From: Sneathiella glossodoripedis JCM 23214
GTDB taxonomy: Bacteria; Pseudomonadota; Alphaproteobacteria; Sneathiellales; Sneathiellaceae
Length of the DNA stretch: 64,000 nucleotides
NCBI RefSeq assembly: GCF_000616095.1
Contig: NZ_BAMS01000005.1
Location: forward strand, 1 to 64,000
Reading direction: 5' to 3'
The position numbers and the translations under genes were made by a program. The notes under the pieces were generated by a model, which was not told where the DNA came from, ran no database searches, and was given only the letters and a program-made list of their open reading frames with translations. Shown piece by piece: positions 37,991-48,623 of this stretch. How positions within the stretch are numbered: the first letter of the stretch is position 1; every line of letters begins with the position of its first letter.

Positions 37991-40240
37991 CTATTTAAAC
38001 TTGTTGTTTCTGCTAAAGCCTCTGGGTGCAAGACGACCCGCATTTCCGCGGCGCGTATACCAGCCTGTCAGATCAGCCTCAGTCCGAGTACGATCACCAG
38101 ATTTCCAGCTTAAGCCTTCGTCCTTGTTAAAGGTCGTAATATCGGAGAGGCCACCGTCCTTGTAGCGTTGCAAGGTCACGCCACGCCCGCGACTCATTTC
38201 TGAGATTTCCTCAACCGCGAAGCAATTGAGCTTACGGTTTTCACCAATTACAGCAACGGAGTCGCCGTTAATTTCTTCACAGAATGCAGCCTCCACATCA
38301 CCGGAAACATTCAAAGTCTGCTTACCATTTCTGGTCTGAGCAATCACACTGTTTTCATCAACTATGAACACGCCCGTCAGTCGACGCGATGATCAGCTTC
38401 CGGCCCGGTTTATGAACAAAGAGTGCCACAATATCCTGATCATTACCCAGATCAATCATCAGTCTGATGGCTCGCCATGACCGCGGCCGCGCGGTAACTT
38501 ATCGCAGCCGATTGTGTAAAAACGGCCGTTCGTAGCAAACAGGATCAGTTTATCCGTGGTTTCTGCAGGTATCCAGAACTTCCCTTTGTCTCCGTCCTTG
38601 TATTTCTCCTCGCCTGTTTCTGTCACATGGCCTTTCAGTGCACGGACCCAGCCTTTTTCCGAGCAGATTACAGTGATCGGTTCCTTTTCGATCATCGCTT
38701 CCAACGGAACTTCAGGCAACTCCTGTGCCTCGCCAATCACAGTACGGCGATTTGTCACTTCCGGATGTTCTTTTAGAAGCTTCTTAAGATCTTTCAACTC
38801 TTGTGTAATAGCTGATTTTTGCAACTCTTCACTCTCAAGCAAAGCTTCCAAATCCGCTTTTTCAGCTGACAGATTGTCATGCTCAGTGCGAAGCTCCATT
38901 TCTTCGAGCTTACGCAAAGACCTGAGCCGCATGTTCAAAATGGCTTCAGCCTGAACTTCGGTCAGTTTAAAGGTGTCAATCAGACTTTGTTTGGGATGAT
39001 CCTCTTCGCGTATGATGCGAATGACTTCATCAAGGTTGAGAAAAACGATCAGATAACCTTCAAGTACTTCAAGCCGGTTTTTAATTTTCTCCAACCGATT
39101 GCGAGAACGGCGCTGAAGAACTTCGAAACGATGGCGCAAGAAGGATTCAAGAACCTCTTGCAATCCCATTACCCGCGGCGTCTGGCTAGCATCCAACACA
39201 TTCATATTCAGTGAAAAGCGACTTTCCAGATCTGTAAGTCTGAACAGACCCTGCATCAGCATTTCAGGTTCAACATTCTTGCTACGCGGCTCCAGCACCA
39301 AACGAATGTCTTCAGCAGATTCGTCTCTTACATCTGCAAGCAGAGGAAGCTTTTTACTTTGAATGAGTTCTGCAATGCGCTCGATCAATTTTCCCTTCTG
39401 AACCTGATAGGGAATTTCTGTAACAACCACCTGATAAGTGCCGCGGGCACCCTGCTCCACTTCCCATTTGGCACGCTGACGAAAACCACCGCGTCCCGTA
39501 AGGTATGCTTCACGAATATTTTCCGGTTTTTCAACAAGTTCACCGCCCGTTGGAAAGTCCGGCCCAGGAATATACTGCAACAGCTTGTCCAGCCGCGATT
39601 TTGGCTGCTCAACAGGTTCTGCTGTGTAGTATTTCACAAGGTAAAGCAGGCCGTCACAAAGCTCACTCGCATTATGCGGAGGAATAGATGTGGCCATCCC
39701 CACAGCAATACCTGCGGACCCGTTTGCAAGCAGGTTGGGAAACGCTGCTGGCAACACTACAGGCTCTTTATCTTCACCATCATATGTTGGTCGAAAATCA
39801 ACCGTATCCTGATCAAGATCACGCAGCAACAAATCTGCAAAGATGGTCATGCGAGATTCGGTGTAACGCATGGCCGCAGCATTATCGCCATCAATATTCC
39901 CAAAGTTCCCCTGACCATCGACAAGTGGATAACGTTGCGCGAAATCCTGGGCAAGTCGAACAAGGGCGTCATAAACAGACTGGTCACCATGAGGGTGATA
40001 TTTACCGATTACATCACCAACAACACGGGCACATTTTTTATAACCGGAATTGGGGTCCAGCTTTAGCATCCGCATCGCGTATAGAAGCCGCCTATGCACA
40101 GGTTTCAGGCCATCGCGCACATCTGGCAAAGAACGGGACATAATGGTTGACATCGCATAAGCAAGATAGCGCTCGCTAATGGCGTCCTTCAGTGAAGTGG
40201 GAAGCACTTCGCCGGATTTAATTGTCGTCTGATCACTCAT
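37991..40240 (-). CDS. parC: DNA topoisomerase IV subunit A, with sequence frameshifts
   Basis: Type IIA topoisomerase that decatenates daughter chromosomes; partner of ParE. The N-terminal 590 residues are intact, with [29 protein letters not shown] and the catalytic tyrosine in [11 protein letters not shown]. The frame then stops at GEPSD instead of GEPIRLMIDL: one A is missing near 38468. A second spot near 38368 lacks two bases (CGTGTTC, expected CGTGGTTTC for RGF). After it the original frame resumes with [20 protein letters not shown]. All three losses fall in two-to-three-base runs. The gene is essential, so decay is unlikely. Confidence 0.9.
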
Positions 40241-40289
40241 GGTTTCTGTATATCATTTGGCATCAGTAGAAGAACATCTAAATATCACT

Positions 40290-41054
40290 TCAGGAAAGAT
40301 TTTGCGGATTTTTTTGCCGTCTTTTATGAAGAGAATTTAAAAGTCTTTCGCGTGCTGGTAAACTTTCTGTTGAATAATGCGCGAGTAAATTTTTATGCAA
40401 AAAATATCCGGATAATTCCAGCCCATCGAGCACTTCACCCATCACGTCATTGACACCGTCCGGCTGAGGGGACGGTTGCAAAAATGCAGGTAATTTTAAT
40501 AGCTTGTCGTGATACGGCAGCCCCGCATCCCGGCTCACAGCACCCGCCGATCTGGGGGATACATAAACCAGATCATCCTGTTGACCTGTTGCTACACATT
40601 TTTCAAGATCCAAACCGTATCCGAGTTCGCGCAAGAGTCCCAGCTCCCACTTTACAAATAGCGGTCCCCAATGATCGACCGTCTGATCCAGATTTTCAAC
40701 CAATACGCATGTGGCATCAAACAGCTTTGGATGGGCTTCACGTTCCGGAAGTACTTTCTCAAGCAGGCCAAGCGCTGCACTTAGCGCTGAAAGAGCGAGA
40801 GGATTGTCAAATAGTATCAGGGAACCTGATGATATCGCCTCGACGGTAAAATTGCCCAGATGCTCTGCAAGCCTACCATTCCAGTTTAATCCCACCAGAT
40901 TCCCGGGTTGCAAAATTCCCCTAAGCCGCTTTCCGCTGCCTCCTCTTACAAGTCCGGCATGACGGCCGTGATCGTGCGTTAATGCATGAATAATAACGCT
41001 ACTTTCACCATGCTTGCGTACAGACAGAATTATGCCCTCGTCGCTCCAGTGCAT
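40290..41054 (-). CDS. recO: DNA repair protein RecO
   Basis: Loads RecA onto SSB-coated DNA with RecR. The 254-residue frame begins MHWSDEGIILSVRKHGESSVIIHALTHDHG, the OB-fold start typical of RecO, and has the later helical domain (KWELGLLRELGYGLDLEKC). The longer frame back to 41120 does not add conserved sequence. It lies 49 bases upstream of parC on the same strand. Confidence 0.9.
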   Translation of the reverse strand: MHWSDEGIILSVRKHGESSVIIHALTHDHGRHAGLVRGGSGKRLRGILQPGNLVGLNWNGRLAEHLGNFTVEAISSGSLILFDNPLALSALSAALGLLEKVLPEREAHPKLFDATCVLVENLDQTVDHWGPLFVKWELGLLRELGYGLDLEKCVATGQQDDLVYVSPRSAGAVSRDAGLPYHDKLLKLPAFLQPSPQPDGVNDVMGEVLDGLELSGYFLHKNLLAHYSTESLPARERLLNSLHKRRQKNPQNLS

Positions 41055-41175
41055 GAAATCGCTACTCCAACTGCAAGCCGGTATGGCTTTGCATGCGGGC
41101 ATACTATAATCACAAATCATTCCTCACATCAACGCGCAGGCGTGCGTCTATTCCTCCAACAAGAGAGGATTATGA

Positions 41176-41496
41176 ATGCCGTTAGCCGTTGAAATTTCAT
41201 TGATCAACACGATCGAAGGAAAAGGGTTGGAATTTGCAGACCTGAACAAGGGTGGAAATCACGACTGGATCGTACCGCCCCCAGATGTTTTAAACCCGTA
41301 CCAGTATTTCAAATGTGAATGCAGTGGCCCTTCTTCGGGATACGAAATCGGCATCAAATACGGCGGTCTGATATGCAGAATTCTTGTAACTGCATGGGGA
41401 ATAAAATACAGAAAATCCACACCAACTACACGTGATGTGGAGTTGGTGCAGATTTCAGAAAAAGCCCCGTATCGCATGGAACTCATCCTCATTTAG
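41176..41496 (+). CDS. hypothetical protein, unrecognised
   Basis: A 106-residue soluble protein predicted to be beta-rich: strands at about residues 2-14, 38-50, 58-74 and 85-105, with a WIVPPPDVLNPYQYF segment. It has an ordinary composition, its own start with a preceding AGAGGA-like sequence, and diverges from recO. I do not recognise a family, and the converging MCP gene ends 23 bases later. Confidence 0.6.
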   Translation: MPLAVEISLINTIEGKGLEFADLNKGGNHDWIVPPPDVLNPYQYFKCECSGPSSGYEIGIKYGGLICRILVTAWGIKYRKSTPTTRDVELVQISEKAPYRMELILI

Positions 41497-41519
41497 TTCC
41501 AAGCGGTGTAGGACGAGGT

Positions 41520-43058
41520 TTAAGCGCGAAACTTTTTGAGGAACTCTTGTACTTCTGTCAGAACCGTATCCGTGTCTGTCACCATTTCTGTGACTGCACC
41601 AAGGACAGCCTCTGAACTTTCGGAAGACTGTTTGGCAAATTGCTCGATATTTGCCACATCGCCTTTCAAGCGCACCGTTCCGTCATAGGCATTCTTGGTA
41701 CTGCTGGAGATTTCATTAGTTGCCACTGACTGTTCTTCGACAGCAGCAGCAACTGAGGAGGTCGTTGAGTTGATTTCATTAATTGTACCAAGGATCGCTT
41801 CAATTTCCGCCGCCGCCTGTTCACTGACTTGCTGAATACCGGAAATCTGAGTTGTGATATCCTCAGTTGCCTTCGCTGTTTGAGTGGCAAGGTTTTTAAC
41901 TTCAGATGCAACAACAGCAAAGCCTTTACCTGCCTCACCAGCGCGTGCCGCTTCAATAGTTGCGTTCAGTGCAAGGAGGTTGGTCTGCTCGGCGATGTCG
42001 TTAATCAGACTGACCACTTCACTGATCTGGTTTGCAGCATCTTTCAGCTGCTCCATAGTGCCGGCAGTTGCACTTGCTCTTTCAGAGGCAGTTGTCGCAA
42101 CTTTATTCGACTGACTGACCTGAGTGGAAATTTGCTGAATGGAGGAGCTCAATTCCTCGGTTGCGGAACTGACTGCCTGCACGCTGCTTGTCATTGTTTC
42201 AGCAACACCCGTCGTTTGCATAACCTTTTCGGTTACCTCACTTGAGATTTGTTTCAAATTCTTGATGAGGTCTGACATGTTGTGTGAGTTGCTGGATACT
42301 TTTTTCAGGATGGTTCCTACGGCTTCCTCAAATTGGCTCGCAATCTCGAGACGTTCTACACGCCGCCTCTCCGACTCTTCCTCACTTGAGCGAAGTTTCT
42401 CTTCATTTAACCGGTCGGCCTCTGCTTTTAATGCTGTTACCCGCTCTGCGGCTTCAGTTGCTTCTTTACTTGCCGTTTCTGCATTTGCTTTTTCGATCTC
42501 AGCCTGTTTTGTTGCCTCACTAGCTTTCGAGATCGCCAGTTCTGCATCTGTAAAGGCATTCACTAGATTAAATGAAAGATATGTAAGTGCAGCAGCTTCA
42601 CAAATTACAATCACCGCATGCAACATTACTCGCATAAATTCCGTACCATCTGGGAATACAGCGGATGGTAATACGTAGTTCAATACCAGATGATGCAACG
42701 CAATCGTGACAGTCGCGACGATAATTGTTCTCCAGCAGCATAAAATGCCGACAACAGCCAAGCCTGCAAAGAAGTACATATGCACGTCAATTTGCCAATG
42801 ATGACCACTGAAAACATACACAAGCAAACCTATCTGAATCATAAAGGAAACCGCTGCTGCATATCGATACTGGAGAGACATACGGTTTTTCAGGGCGATA
42901 AGTGTTGGAACCACTGCGAAGACCAGAGATCCAAGTGTTGCGTACAACCAATCCGTTCCAGTGAGTAATGCTGCAATAGCAGTCAAAGGAATATGAGCCC
43001 ACAGAATAAATAGTAAGTACTTGGTGACTATTTCTCTAAGTTGGTCTAGTGCGTTCAT
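41520..43058 (-). CDS. methyl-accepting chemotaxis protein with a membrane-embedded N-terminus
   Basis: A 512-residue receptor whose C-terminal signalling domain carries the hairpin tip [28 protein letters not shown]. The N-terminal half has about six hydrophobic segments and no periplasmic ligand domain or clear HAMP. TM regions include [29 protein letters not shown] and [11 protein letters not shown], with several conserved-looking histidines. A long charged coiled coil follows. The start MNALDQL at 43058 follows AAAGGA and is preferred over 43100. It overlaps a small membrane protein gene by 23 bases. Confidence 0.92.
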   Translation of the reverse strand: MNALDQLREIVTKYLLFILWAHIPLTAIAALLTGTDWLYATLGSLVFAVVPTLIALKNRMSLQYRYAAAVSFMIQIGLLVYVFSGHHWQIDVHMYFFAGLAVVGILCCWRTIIVATVTIALHHLVLNYVLPSAVFPDGTEFMRVMLHAVIVICEAAALTYLSFNLVNAFTDAELAISKASEATKQAEIEKANAETASKEATEAAERVTALKAEADRLNEEKLRSSEEESERRRVERLEIASQFEEAVGTILKKVSSNSHNMSDLIKNLKQISSEVTEKVMQTTGVAETMTSSVQAVSSATEELSSSIQQISTQVSQSNKVATTASERASATAGTMEQLKDAANQISEVVSLINDIAEQTNLLALNATIEAARAGEAGKGFAVVASEVKNLATQTAKATEDITTQISGIQQVSEQAAAEIEAILGTINEINSTTSSVAAAVEEQSVATNEISSSTKNAYDGTVRLKGDVANIEQFAKQSSESSEAVLGAVTEMVTDTDTVLTEVQEFLKKFRA

Positions 43059-43419
43059 TTGACGTCCTTTTATCAGCGATCTTCCGATCGAGGAATACAC
43101 ACCCTCCCCCTGTCACTGCATCCAGCATCAGAAAGTCATTTTTCTGAGATAATTCTTCAAAAGCTGCCGGACTATGCGTACGGACGATGACAATAAAGTC
43201 AGTTACACCGGTGCGAACCAGTTTTACTGGTAGGTCAGACAGGGCCACTACTATTTCGGTGAGGGATTTGGATGGTGAGAAAACCAGAGCAAGATCACGA
43301 GTTGATTTATCCGGTTTCATCTGAAGATACCCGAGAAGAGCGCAGCCGAATAAAATCAGCATAGAAGCCATAAATCCGGCCCTTACATCCTCTCTTGCAG
43401 TATCATTTTTCTTTTCCAA
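43036..43419 (-). CDS. small membrane-anchored protein upstream of the chemoreceptor
   Basis: A 127-residue protein with one hydrophobic segment (about residues 14-30), then a mixed alpha/beta periplasmic-looking domain with FVIVR-like strands and a [10 protein letters not shown] tail. I do not recognise the family. It starts at a TTG with CGGAG about 8 bases upstream; the nearby ATG is out of frame. Its end overlaps the chemoreceptor start, so the two are probably translated together and may act in one sensory unit. Confidence 0.62.
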   Translation of the reverse strand: MEKKNDTAREDVRAGFMASMLILFGCALLGYLQMKPDKSTRDLALVFSPSKSLTEIVVALSDLPVKLVRTGVTDFIVIVRTHSPAAFEELSQKNDFLMLDAVTGGGCVFLDRKIADKRTSNERTRPT

Positions 43420-43768
43420 GCTATTGCTCCGGGAATACGAATGAAAAAGACAATAAAGTGCATTAATTTATAATGAGTTAAGAGAATTCATTGGTGAGCC
43501 AGAAAGACAAATTGTCGCATTTGCGCAAAATCAATGCTGCAACCGCGAAAAAACATTATCTTTCGCAAATCCAACGGCCCTCACTTCATAGAGTTCAGTT
43601 ATGATTACGCTAAAAATCACAAATATTTCAAAGCTTTGCAGAAAAATTCTAAACAAAGATATTTATGCAATTTTCGCATTCCCTCTTGCAATGCTAATTT
43701 GGGCAATTGCATCCTATCAAATATAACGTCACTAACCACAAGATGCCATTTCGCATCGCAGCAACAAA
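43420..43768. other. AT-rich intergenic region
   Basis: No gene recognised in 350 bases. An open frame on the plus strand up to 43812 has poor codon composition and no family resemblance, and ends against the gatB terminator. A TTTA-N7-TTAA at 43467-43481 resembles a CtrA site for the small membrane protein/chemoreceptor operon. Confidence 0.55.
43467..43481 (-). promoter_or_regulatory. weak CtrA-like site upstream of the chemoreceptor operon
   Basis: TTTA-N7-TTAA, one mismatch to the CtrA consensus TTAA-N7-TTAA, 48 bases or more upstream of the TTG at 43419. In an AT-rich region such a match can arise by chance. Confidence 0.3.
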
Positions 43769-43795
43769 AAAGGCGCTCAAATGAGCGCCTTTTCT
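43769..43795 (-). terminator. terminator after gatB
   Basis: Inverted repeat AAAGGCGC / GCGCCTTT followed on the minus strand by a T run. It marks the end of the gatCAB operon. Confidence 0.88.
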
Positions 43796-43812
43796 TTCAA
43801 TCAATAGGTTGA

Positions 43813-45267
43813 TTAACCATCCAGTTTGGGCTTCAGAAGCTTGTTTACGACACCGGGATTTGCCTTACCACCAGTTGCTTTCATAACCTGCCCCATAAAG
43901 AAGCCCAGCAACTTGTCTTTACCTGCTCTGTACTCAGCGACTTTATCTTCATTAGCAGCAATCACTTCGTCAATAGCTGCTTCAATTGCGCCTGTATCGG
44001 AGACTTGTTTGAGACCTTTTTCCTCCACGATATCCGCAGCGGCCTTACCGGTTTCAAACATTTCTTCAAAGACTTCTTTAGCGATCCTGTTGGAAATGGT
44101 TCCATCCTTGATCAAACCTATCAGATCACCAAGCGCATCAGCCGAAACAGGACTTTCAGAAAGAGATTTTCCTGTCCGATTGAGATTACCAAACAACTCT
44201 CCTGTCACCCAGTTGGCTGCTAATTTGGCATCACGCCCTTTGGCAACGGCTTCGAAGTAATCCGCAACCTCCTTCTCAGCCACGAGTACACCAGCATCGT
44301 AAGGGCTAATTCCCAATTCGGTAATAAACCGGTTTTTCTTCTCATCTGGAAGTTCAGGCAATTCTGATTTCAGCTTTTCAACAAAAGCATCATCAAATTC
44401 AAGCGGCAGAAGATCAGGATCAGGGAAATAGCGATAATCATGCGCTTCCTCTTTCGAACGCATGGATCTGGTTTCGCCTTTTACTGGATCATACAATCTG
44501 GTTTCCTGATCTACCGTGCCGCCGGCCTCAATTATGTCAACCTGCCGGTTGGCTTCGTATATGATAGCCTGCTGCATGAAGCGCACTGAATTGATGTTTT
44601 TCATTTCACAGCGTGTACCAAATCCTTCACCCGGCCGGCGAACGGAAACGTTCACATCAGCACGCATGGAACCTTCTTCCATATTTCCATCGCATGTTCC
44701 CAAGTACCGAAGAATGCTCCGCAACTTTTTCACATATGCAGCAGCTTCTTCAGGGGACCTCAAATCGGGCTCAGATACGATCTCCATAAGCGCAACGCCT
44801 GATCTGTTCAAATCAATCAAGGACATGCTTGGATGTTGATCATGGATACTTTTACCAGCGTCCTGCTCCAGATGCAGGCGGGTAATACCAATCTCGCGAG
44901 TTTCACCATCTTTTAAATCGATAGTCAAAACACCCTTGCCAACAATAGGTTGTTGGAACTGGCTGATCTGATAGCCCTGAGGCAGATCCGCATAAAAATA
45001 GTTTTTTCGATCGAAAACAGAAAATTTATTGATCTGAGCTTTCAGTCCAAGACCGGTGCGCACAGCCTGTTCGACTGCAGCACGATTAATCACTGGCAGC
45101 ATACCGGGCATTGCAGCATCAATAAAGGACACTTGAGTATTCTGTTCCGCTCCATATTCAGTCGCGGATCCAGAGAAAAGTTTCGCCTTAGAGGTCACCT
45201 GAGCATGGACTTCCAGTCCAATCACAACTTCCCAATCGCCTGTGGCTCCTTGAATAATCATTCCCAT
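43813..45267 (-). CDS. gatB: aspartyl/glutamyl-tRNA amidotransferase subunit B
   Basis: Part of GatCAB, which converts Glu-tRNAGln (and Asp-tRNAAsn) to the amide form. The 484 residues begin [24 protein letters not shown], contain EDAGKSIHD and end in the helical tail domain with a [16 protein letters not shown] stretch. The frame reaches 45369, but the ATG at 45267 is one base after the gatA stop and begins the family alignment. Confidence 0.95.
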   Translation of the reverse strand: MGMIIQGATGDWEVVIGLEVHAQVTSKAKLFSGSATEYGAEQNTQVSFIDAAMPGMLPVINRAAVEQAVRTGLGLKAQINKFSVFDRKNYFYADLPQGYQISQFQQPIVGKGVLTIDLKDGETREIGITRLHLEQDAGKSIHDQHPSMSLIDLNRSGVALMEIVSEPDLRSPEEAAAYVKKLRSILRYLGTCDGNMEEGSMRADVNVSVRRPGEGFGTRCEMKNINSVRFMQQAIIYEANRQVDIIEAGGTVDQETRLYDPVKGETRSMRSKEEAHDYRYFPDPDLLPLEFDDAFVEKLKSELPELPDEKKNRFITELGISPYDAGVLVAEKEVADYFEAVAKGRDAKLAANWVTGELFGNLNRTGKSLSESPVSADALGDLIGLIKDGTISNRIAKEVFEEMFETGKAAADIVEEKGLKQVSDTGAIEAAIDEVIAANEDKVAEYRAGKDKLLGFFMGQVMKATGGKANPGVVNKLLKPKLDG

Positions 45268-45268
45268 A

Positions 45269-46747
45269 TCAACCTCTCCACCAAGCAGTTGGCGCGGCAT
45301 CAAAAGCGGCAGCCTCTTCCAAAACACCAGCGGTGCGAATAACAGTTTCTTCGTCAAACGGCCGCCCAAGTAACTGCAGTCCTAGTGGAAGTCCATCTGA
45401 AGAGAGGCCGGAGGGAACCGAAATACCAGGAAGCCCTGCAAGACTTGCGGGAACAGTAAACACATCATTCAGATACATTTCGAGCGGATCAGTGCCTTTT
45501 TCGCCAAAAGCAAATGCCGCACTAGGCGCTGTTGGCGTTAAAATAGTATCAACAGTTTTGAACGCTTCGCGGAAGTCTTCTGCAATACGGGTCCGCACTT
45601 TCTGAGCTTTCAGATAATATGCGTCATAGTAACCCGCAGACAGCGCATAGGTACCAATAAGAATACGACGCTTAACTTCTGCGCCAAAACCTTCTGCGCG
45701 GGTACGCGAATACATGTCGGCAAGGTCTTCACCTTCAACTCGGAGTCCGTAGCGAACACCATCATATCGCGCCAGATTGCTTGAAGCTTCGGCCGGTGCG
45801 ACAATGTAATAAGCTGGCAGAGCATATTTGGTATGGGGCAGGCTAATATCAATGATTTCAGCTCCAGCAGCCTTCAACCACTCAATTCCCTGATTCCATA
45901 GCGCTTCAATCTCCGCAGACATGCCATCAAGACGATATTCTTTTGGAATACCAACTTTTAAGCCTTTCACATCCCCGGTAAGAGCCGCTTCAAAATTTGG
46001 CACTTCCATATCAACGCTTGTGCTGTCTTTTGGATCGAAGCCAGCCATTGCTTCCAACATAATAGCGGCGTCACGAACAGTACGCGTCATGGGGCCTGCC
46101 TGATCAAGGCTGGAGGCGAATGCAACGGTGCCCCAACGTGAACAGCGGCCGTAAGTAGGCTTCATACCAACAATTCCGGTGAAGGCGGCTGGCTGACGAA
46201 TGGATCCACCCGTATCCGTTCCTGTAGCGCCCATGGCAAGATTTGCGGCAACCGCACTGGCTGATCCGCCAGATGACCCTCCTGGAACCAACGGCTGATC
46301 ATCAGTTTGGCGGCGCCAAGGATTTACCACATTACCATAATAACTGGTTTCATTGGAGGACCCCATGGCAAATTCATCCAAATTGACCTTACCCAGCATC
46401 ACTGCGCCAGCGTTCCACAAATTACTGGTCACAGTACTTTCATATTCGGGCTTAAATCCATCGAGTATGTGTGATGCAGCAGTCGTTAGCGTTCCCTTGG
46501 TGCAAAACAGATCCTTGATCGCTAACGGAATGCCTTCCAGCTTACCCTCTTCCCCTTTTGCAAGGCGGGCATCGGAAGCAGTTGCATTTTCAATCGCCTT
46601 TTCAGGTGTTTCCGTAATAAAGGCGTTTAAGCCACGTGCGCTGTCCATTGCAGTGATATGAGCCGCTGCCAACTCAACCGCGGAAAATTTCTTTGCCTTT
46701 AGGCCGTCACGGGCTTCAGCAATTGTCAGTTTCGTTAAATCGCTCAT
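45269..46747 (-). CDS. gatA: aspartyl/glutamyl-tRNA amidotransferase subunit A
   Basis: The glutaminase of GatCAB, supplying ammonia to the GatB active site. An amidase-signature protein of 492 residues with the triad at Lys78 (IPLAIKDLF), Ser158 (GGSSGGSA) and nucleophile Ser182 (GGSIRQPA). It starts at 46747, overlapping the gatC stop by one base (TAATG), and precedes gatB directly. Confidence 0.96.
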   Translation of the reverse strand: MSDLTKLTIAEARDGLKAKKFSAVELAAAHITAMDSARGLNAFITETPEKAIENATASDARLAKGEEGKLEGIPLAIKDLFCTKGTLTTAASHILDGFKPEYESTVTSNLWNAGAVMLGKVNLDEFAMGSSNETSYYGNVVNPWRRQTDDQPLVPGGSSGGSASAVAANLAMGATGTDTGGSIRQPAAFTGIVGMKPTYGRCSRWGTVAFASSLDQAGPMTRTVRDAAIMLEAMAGFDPKDSTSVDMEVPNFEAALTGDVKGLKVGIPKEYRLDGMSAEIEALWNQGIEWLKAAGAEIIDISLPHTKYALPAYYIVAPAEASSNLARYDGVRYGLRVEGEDLADMYSRTRAEGFGAEVKRRILIGTYALSAGYYDAYYLKAQKVRTRIAEDFREAFKTVDTILTPTAPSAAFAFGEKGTDPLEMYLNDVFTVPASLAGLPGISVPSGLSSDGLPLGLQLLGRPFDEETVIRTAGVLEEAAAFDAAPTAWWRG

Positions 46748-47034
46748 TATTCGATCACCTTTGGAACCGCGAAAAAGCCGTCTTCCTCTGCAGGGGCATT
46801 AGCAACGACCTGTTGCTGATACCCTCCATCGGTAACTTCATCATCACGCCAGCGAAGGCTCATCTCCGCTACGGACGTCATGGGCGCCACATTTTCAGTG
46901 TCGACCTCAGATAACTGTTCAACCCAGCCAAGGATTGCGTTCAATTCGTTGGCCAAAGGCTCCAGGTCATTTTCTTCAACCCGTATCCTTGCCAAATTGG
47001 CTACTTTTGCCACAGTGGCTTTATCAAGCGACAT
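46747..47034 (-). CDS. gatC: aspartyl/glutamyl-tRNA amidotransferase subunit C
   Basis: Small 95-residue subunit that wraps GatA against GatB. The N-terminal helices ([18 protein letters not shown]) and the MTSVAEM[12 protein letters not shown] stretch fit GatC. It is the first gene of gatCAB and diverges from ruvX over 109 bases. Confidence 0.93.
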   Translation of the reverse strand: MSLDKATVAKVANLARIRVEENDLEPLANELNAILGWVEQLSEVDTENVAPMTSVAEMSLRWRDDEVTDGGYQQQVVANAPAEEDGFFAVPKVIE

Positions 47035-47143
47035 TTGTCACCCTTTGCTATATTAAGAAGCGTATTCCGGATGGTCGGCCCGGGTATCCAAGTTATTTTA
47101 AGAAAACAGGCCAAACCGACATGGCCGCAAATTAGCGCAACCA

Positions 47144-47608
47144 ATGCTCCTCGGCAACCCCACACACCTGAAACATTTTATTGCACTTGATCAACGCCTC
47201 ATGGGATTTGATCAGGGAACCAAAACCATCGGTATCGCTCTGTCTGACAAAGGACTAAAAGTCGCGACCCCTCTTGTCACCATAAAGCGCAAGAAGTTTC
47301 GCGATGACGCATCGGAAATCCGCCGGATTATTGAAGAACATAATGTAGGAGGATTTGTCATTGGCCTGCCTCTGAACATGGATGGCAGTGAAGGCCCTCG
47401 TTGTCATTCTGCAAGACAATTTCAACGAAACCTTGATGAGCAATTCGATTTACCCTGCTGTTTCTGGGATGAACGGCTATCAACTGTAGCCGTTACTCGC
47501 ACTTTGCTTGACGCTGATACCTCTCGTAAAAAGAGATCGGAAGTCGTGGATAAGATGGCCGCAAGCTTTATTCTGCAAGGTGCACTTGATTCGCTGGGCG
47601 AAGGTTAA
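47144..47608 (+). CDS. ruvX: Holliday junction resolvase-like protein RuvX (YqgF)
   Basis: A 154-residue RNase H-fold nuclease family protein. Active-site aspartates appear in MGFDQGTKTIGIALSD and the second motif FWDERLSTVAV. GLPLNMDGSEG fits the family glycine-rich strand. It is implicated in 16S rRNA 5'-end maturation. Its usual neighbourhood (gatCAB, pyrB) is preserved here. Confidence 0.92.
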   Translation: MLLGNPTHLKHFIALDQRLMGFDQGTKTIGIALSDKGLKVATPLVTIKRKKFRDDASEIRRIIEEHNVGGFVIGLPLNMDGSEGPRCHSARQFQRNLDEQFDLPCCFWDERLSTVAVTRTLLDADTSRKKRSEVVDKMAASFILQGALDSLGEG

Positions 47609-47635
47609 GGCCAAGTGGATTTCATAAAGTTACGC

Positions 47636-47666
47636 TTGCCCTGTTGTTCACACGACAGTATATAAT
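47636..47666 (+). promoter_or_regulatory. candidate promoter of pyrB, nearly leaderless
   Basis: TATAAT at 47661-47666, with a weaker TTGCCC-like -35 about 19 bases upstream. The start codon at 47676 is only ten bases after the -10 element, so the transcript may have almost no leader. Confidence 0.4.
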
Positions 47667-47675
47667 GCCCCTTTA

Positions 47676-48623
47676 ATGACACATATTGATGAAACAAGAT
47701 TTGCCCATCGGCATTTACTCGATATTGCACGCCTTAGCGCTGCCGATATCGATACGCTTTTGAATGTCGCTGAAGGTTATGTGAGCAAATCCCGCGCCGG
47801 TGATAAGAAACATTCTCTGTTACGGGGGCGAACCCAGATCAACCTTTTCTTTGAAAATTCCACTCGAACCCGAACATCCTTTGAGTTGGCAGGAAAAAGG
47901 CTCGGCGCAGACGTTATCAATATGTCTGTGGGCTCCAGTTCCGTGAAAAAAGGGGAAACCCTCATTGATACGGCCATGACGCTCAATGCGATGCACCCGG
48001 ATGTACTGGTCATTCGCCATTCGGATTCAGGAGCCCCTCACCTTTTGGCACAAAAGGTTGACTGCGCGGTTATTAATGCTGGTGATGGCAGCCACGAACA
48101 TCCAACACAAGCCTTACTTGATGCACTTACCATTCGAAACCATAAGGGCAAGCTTGCAGGCCTTACCGTTGCAATTTGCGGCGACATTCTGCATAGCCGA
48201 GTAGCCAGATCAAACATTGCTCTTCTGAATATAATGGGTGCACGTGTTCGGATTGTTGGCCCAACAACACTCATTCCTTCGAATGCGAAAACACTTGGCG
48301 TTGAGGTCTACCATTCAATGAAAGAAGGCCTGAAAGACGCAGATATTGTAATGATGCTGCGCCTGCAAACCGAACGCATGCAAGGAGCATTCGTTCCCTC
48401 AATTCGCGAATATTTTCACTATTTCGGCCTTGATAAAGAAAAGCTGTCTGTTGCTCGCGATGATGTCATGATCATGCATCCGGGGCCAATGAACAGAGGC
48501 GTGGAAATTGATTCGGAAATTGCTGATGACTTAAATATAAGCTTGATCAACGAACAAGTGGAAATGGGTGTCGCAGTTCGTATGGCCTGCCTTGATTTAC
48601 TTTCTCGCGGGGACCAGTCATGA
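47676..48623 (+). CDS. pyrB: aspartate carbamoyltransferase catalytic subunit
   Basis: Joins carbamoyl phosphate and aspartate in the first committed pyrimidine step. The 315 residues contain the carbamoyl-phosphate motif [11 protein letters not shown], the DG-rich [10 protein letters not shown] motif and [10 protein letters not shown]. No regulatory PyrI is present; instead a dihydroorotase-like gene overlaps its stop by ATGA. That fits the ATCase/pseudo-dihydroorotase assemblies known from Pseudomonas. Confidence 0.96.
   Translation: MTHIDETRFAHRHLLDIARLSAADIDTLLNVAEGYVSKSRAGDKKHSLLRGRTQINLFFENSTRTRTSFELAGKRLGADVINMSVGSSSVKKGETLIDTAMTLNAMHPDVLVIRHSDSGAPHLLAQKVDCAVINAGDGSHEHPTQALLDALTIRNHKGKLAGLTVAICGDILHSRVARSNIALLNIMGARVRIVGPTTLIPSNAKTLGVEVYHSMKEGLKDADIVMMLRLQTERMQGAFVPSIREYFHYFGLDKEKLSVARDDVMIMHPGPMNRGVEIDSEIADDLNISLINEQVEMGVAVRMACLDLLSRGDQS

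Noticed and set aside
39359-40066. 235-residue ORF on the plus strand inside parC
   Set aside because: It is antisense to a conserved gene, has no recognisable motif and arises from the codon pattern of parC.
37991-40240. parC as a true pseudogene
   Set aside because: Three homopolymer losses in an essential gene, matching the pattern in six other genes, point to sequence error.
43534-43812. 92-residue plus-strand ORF between the small membrane protein and gatB
   Set aside because: Low-quality composition, no good start and it runs through the gatB terminator.
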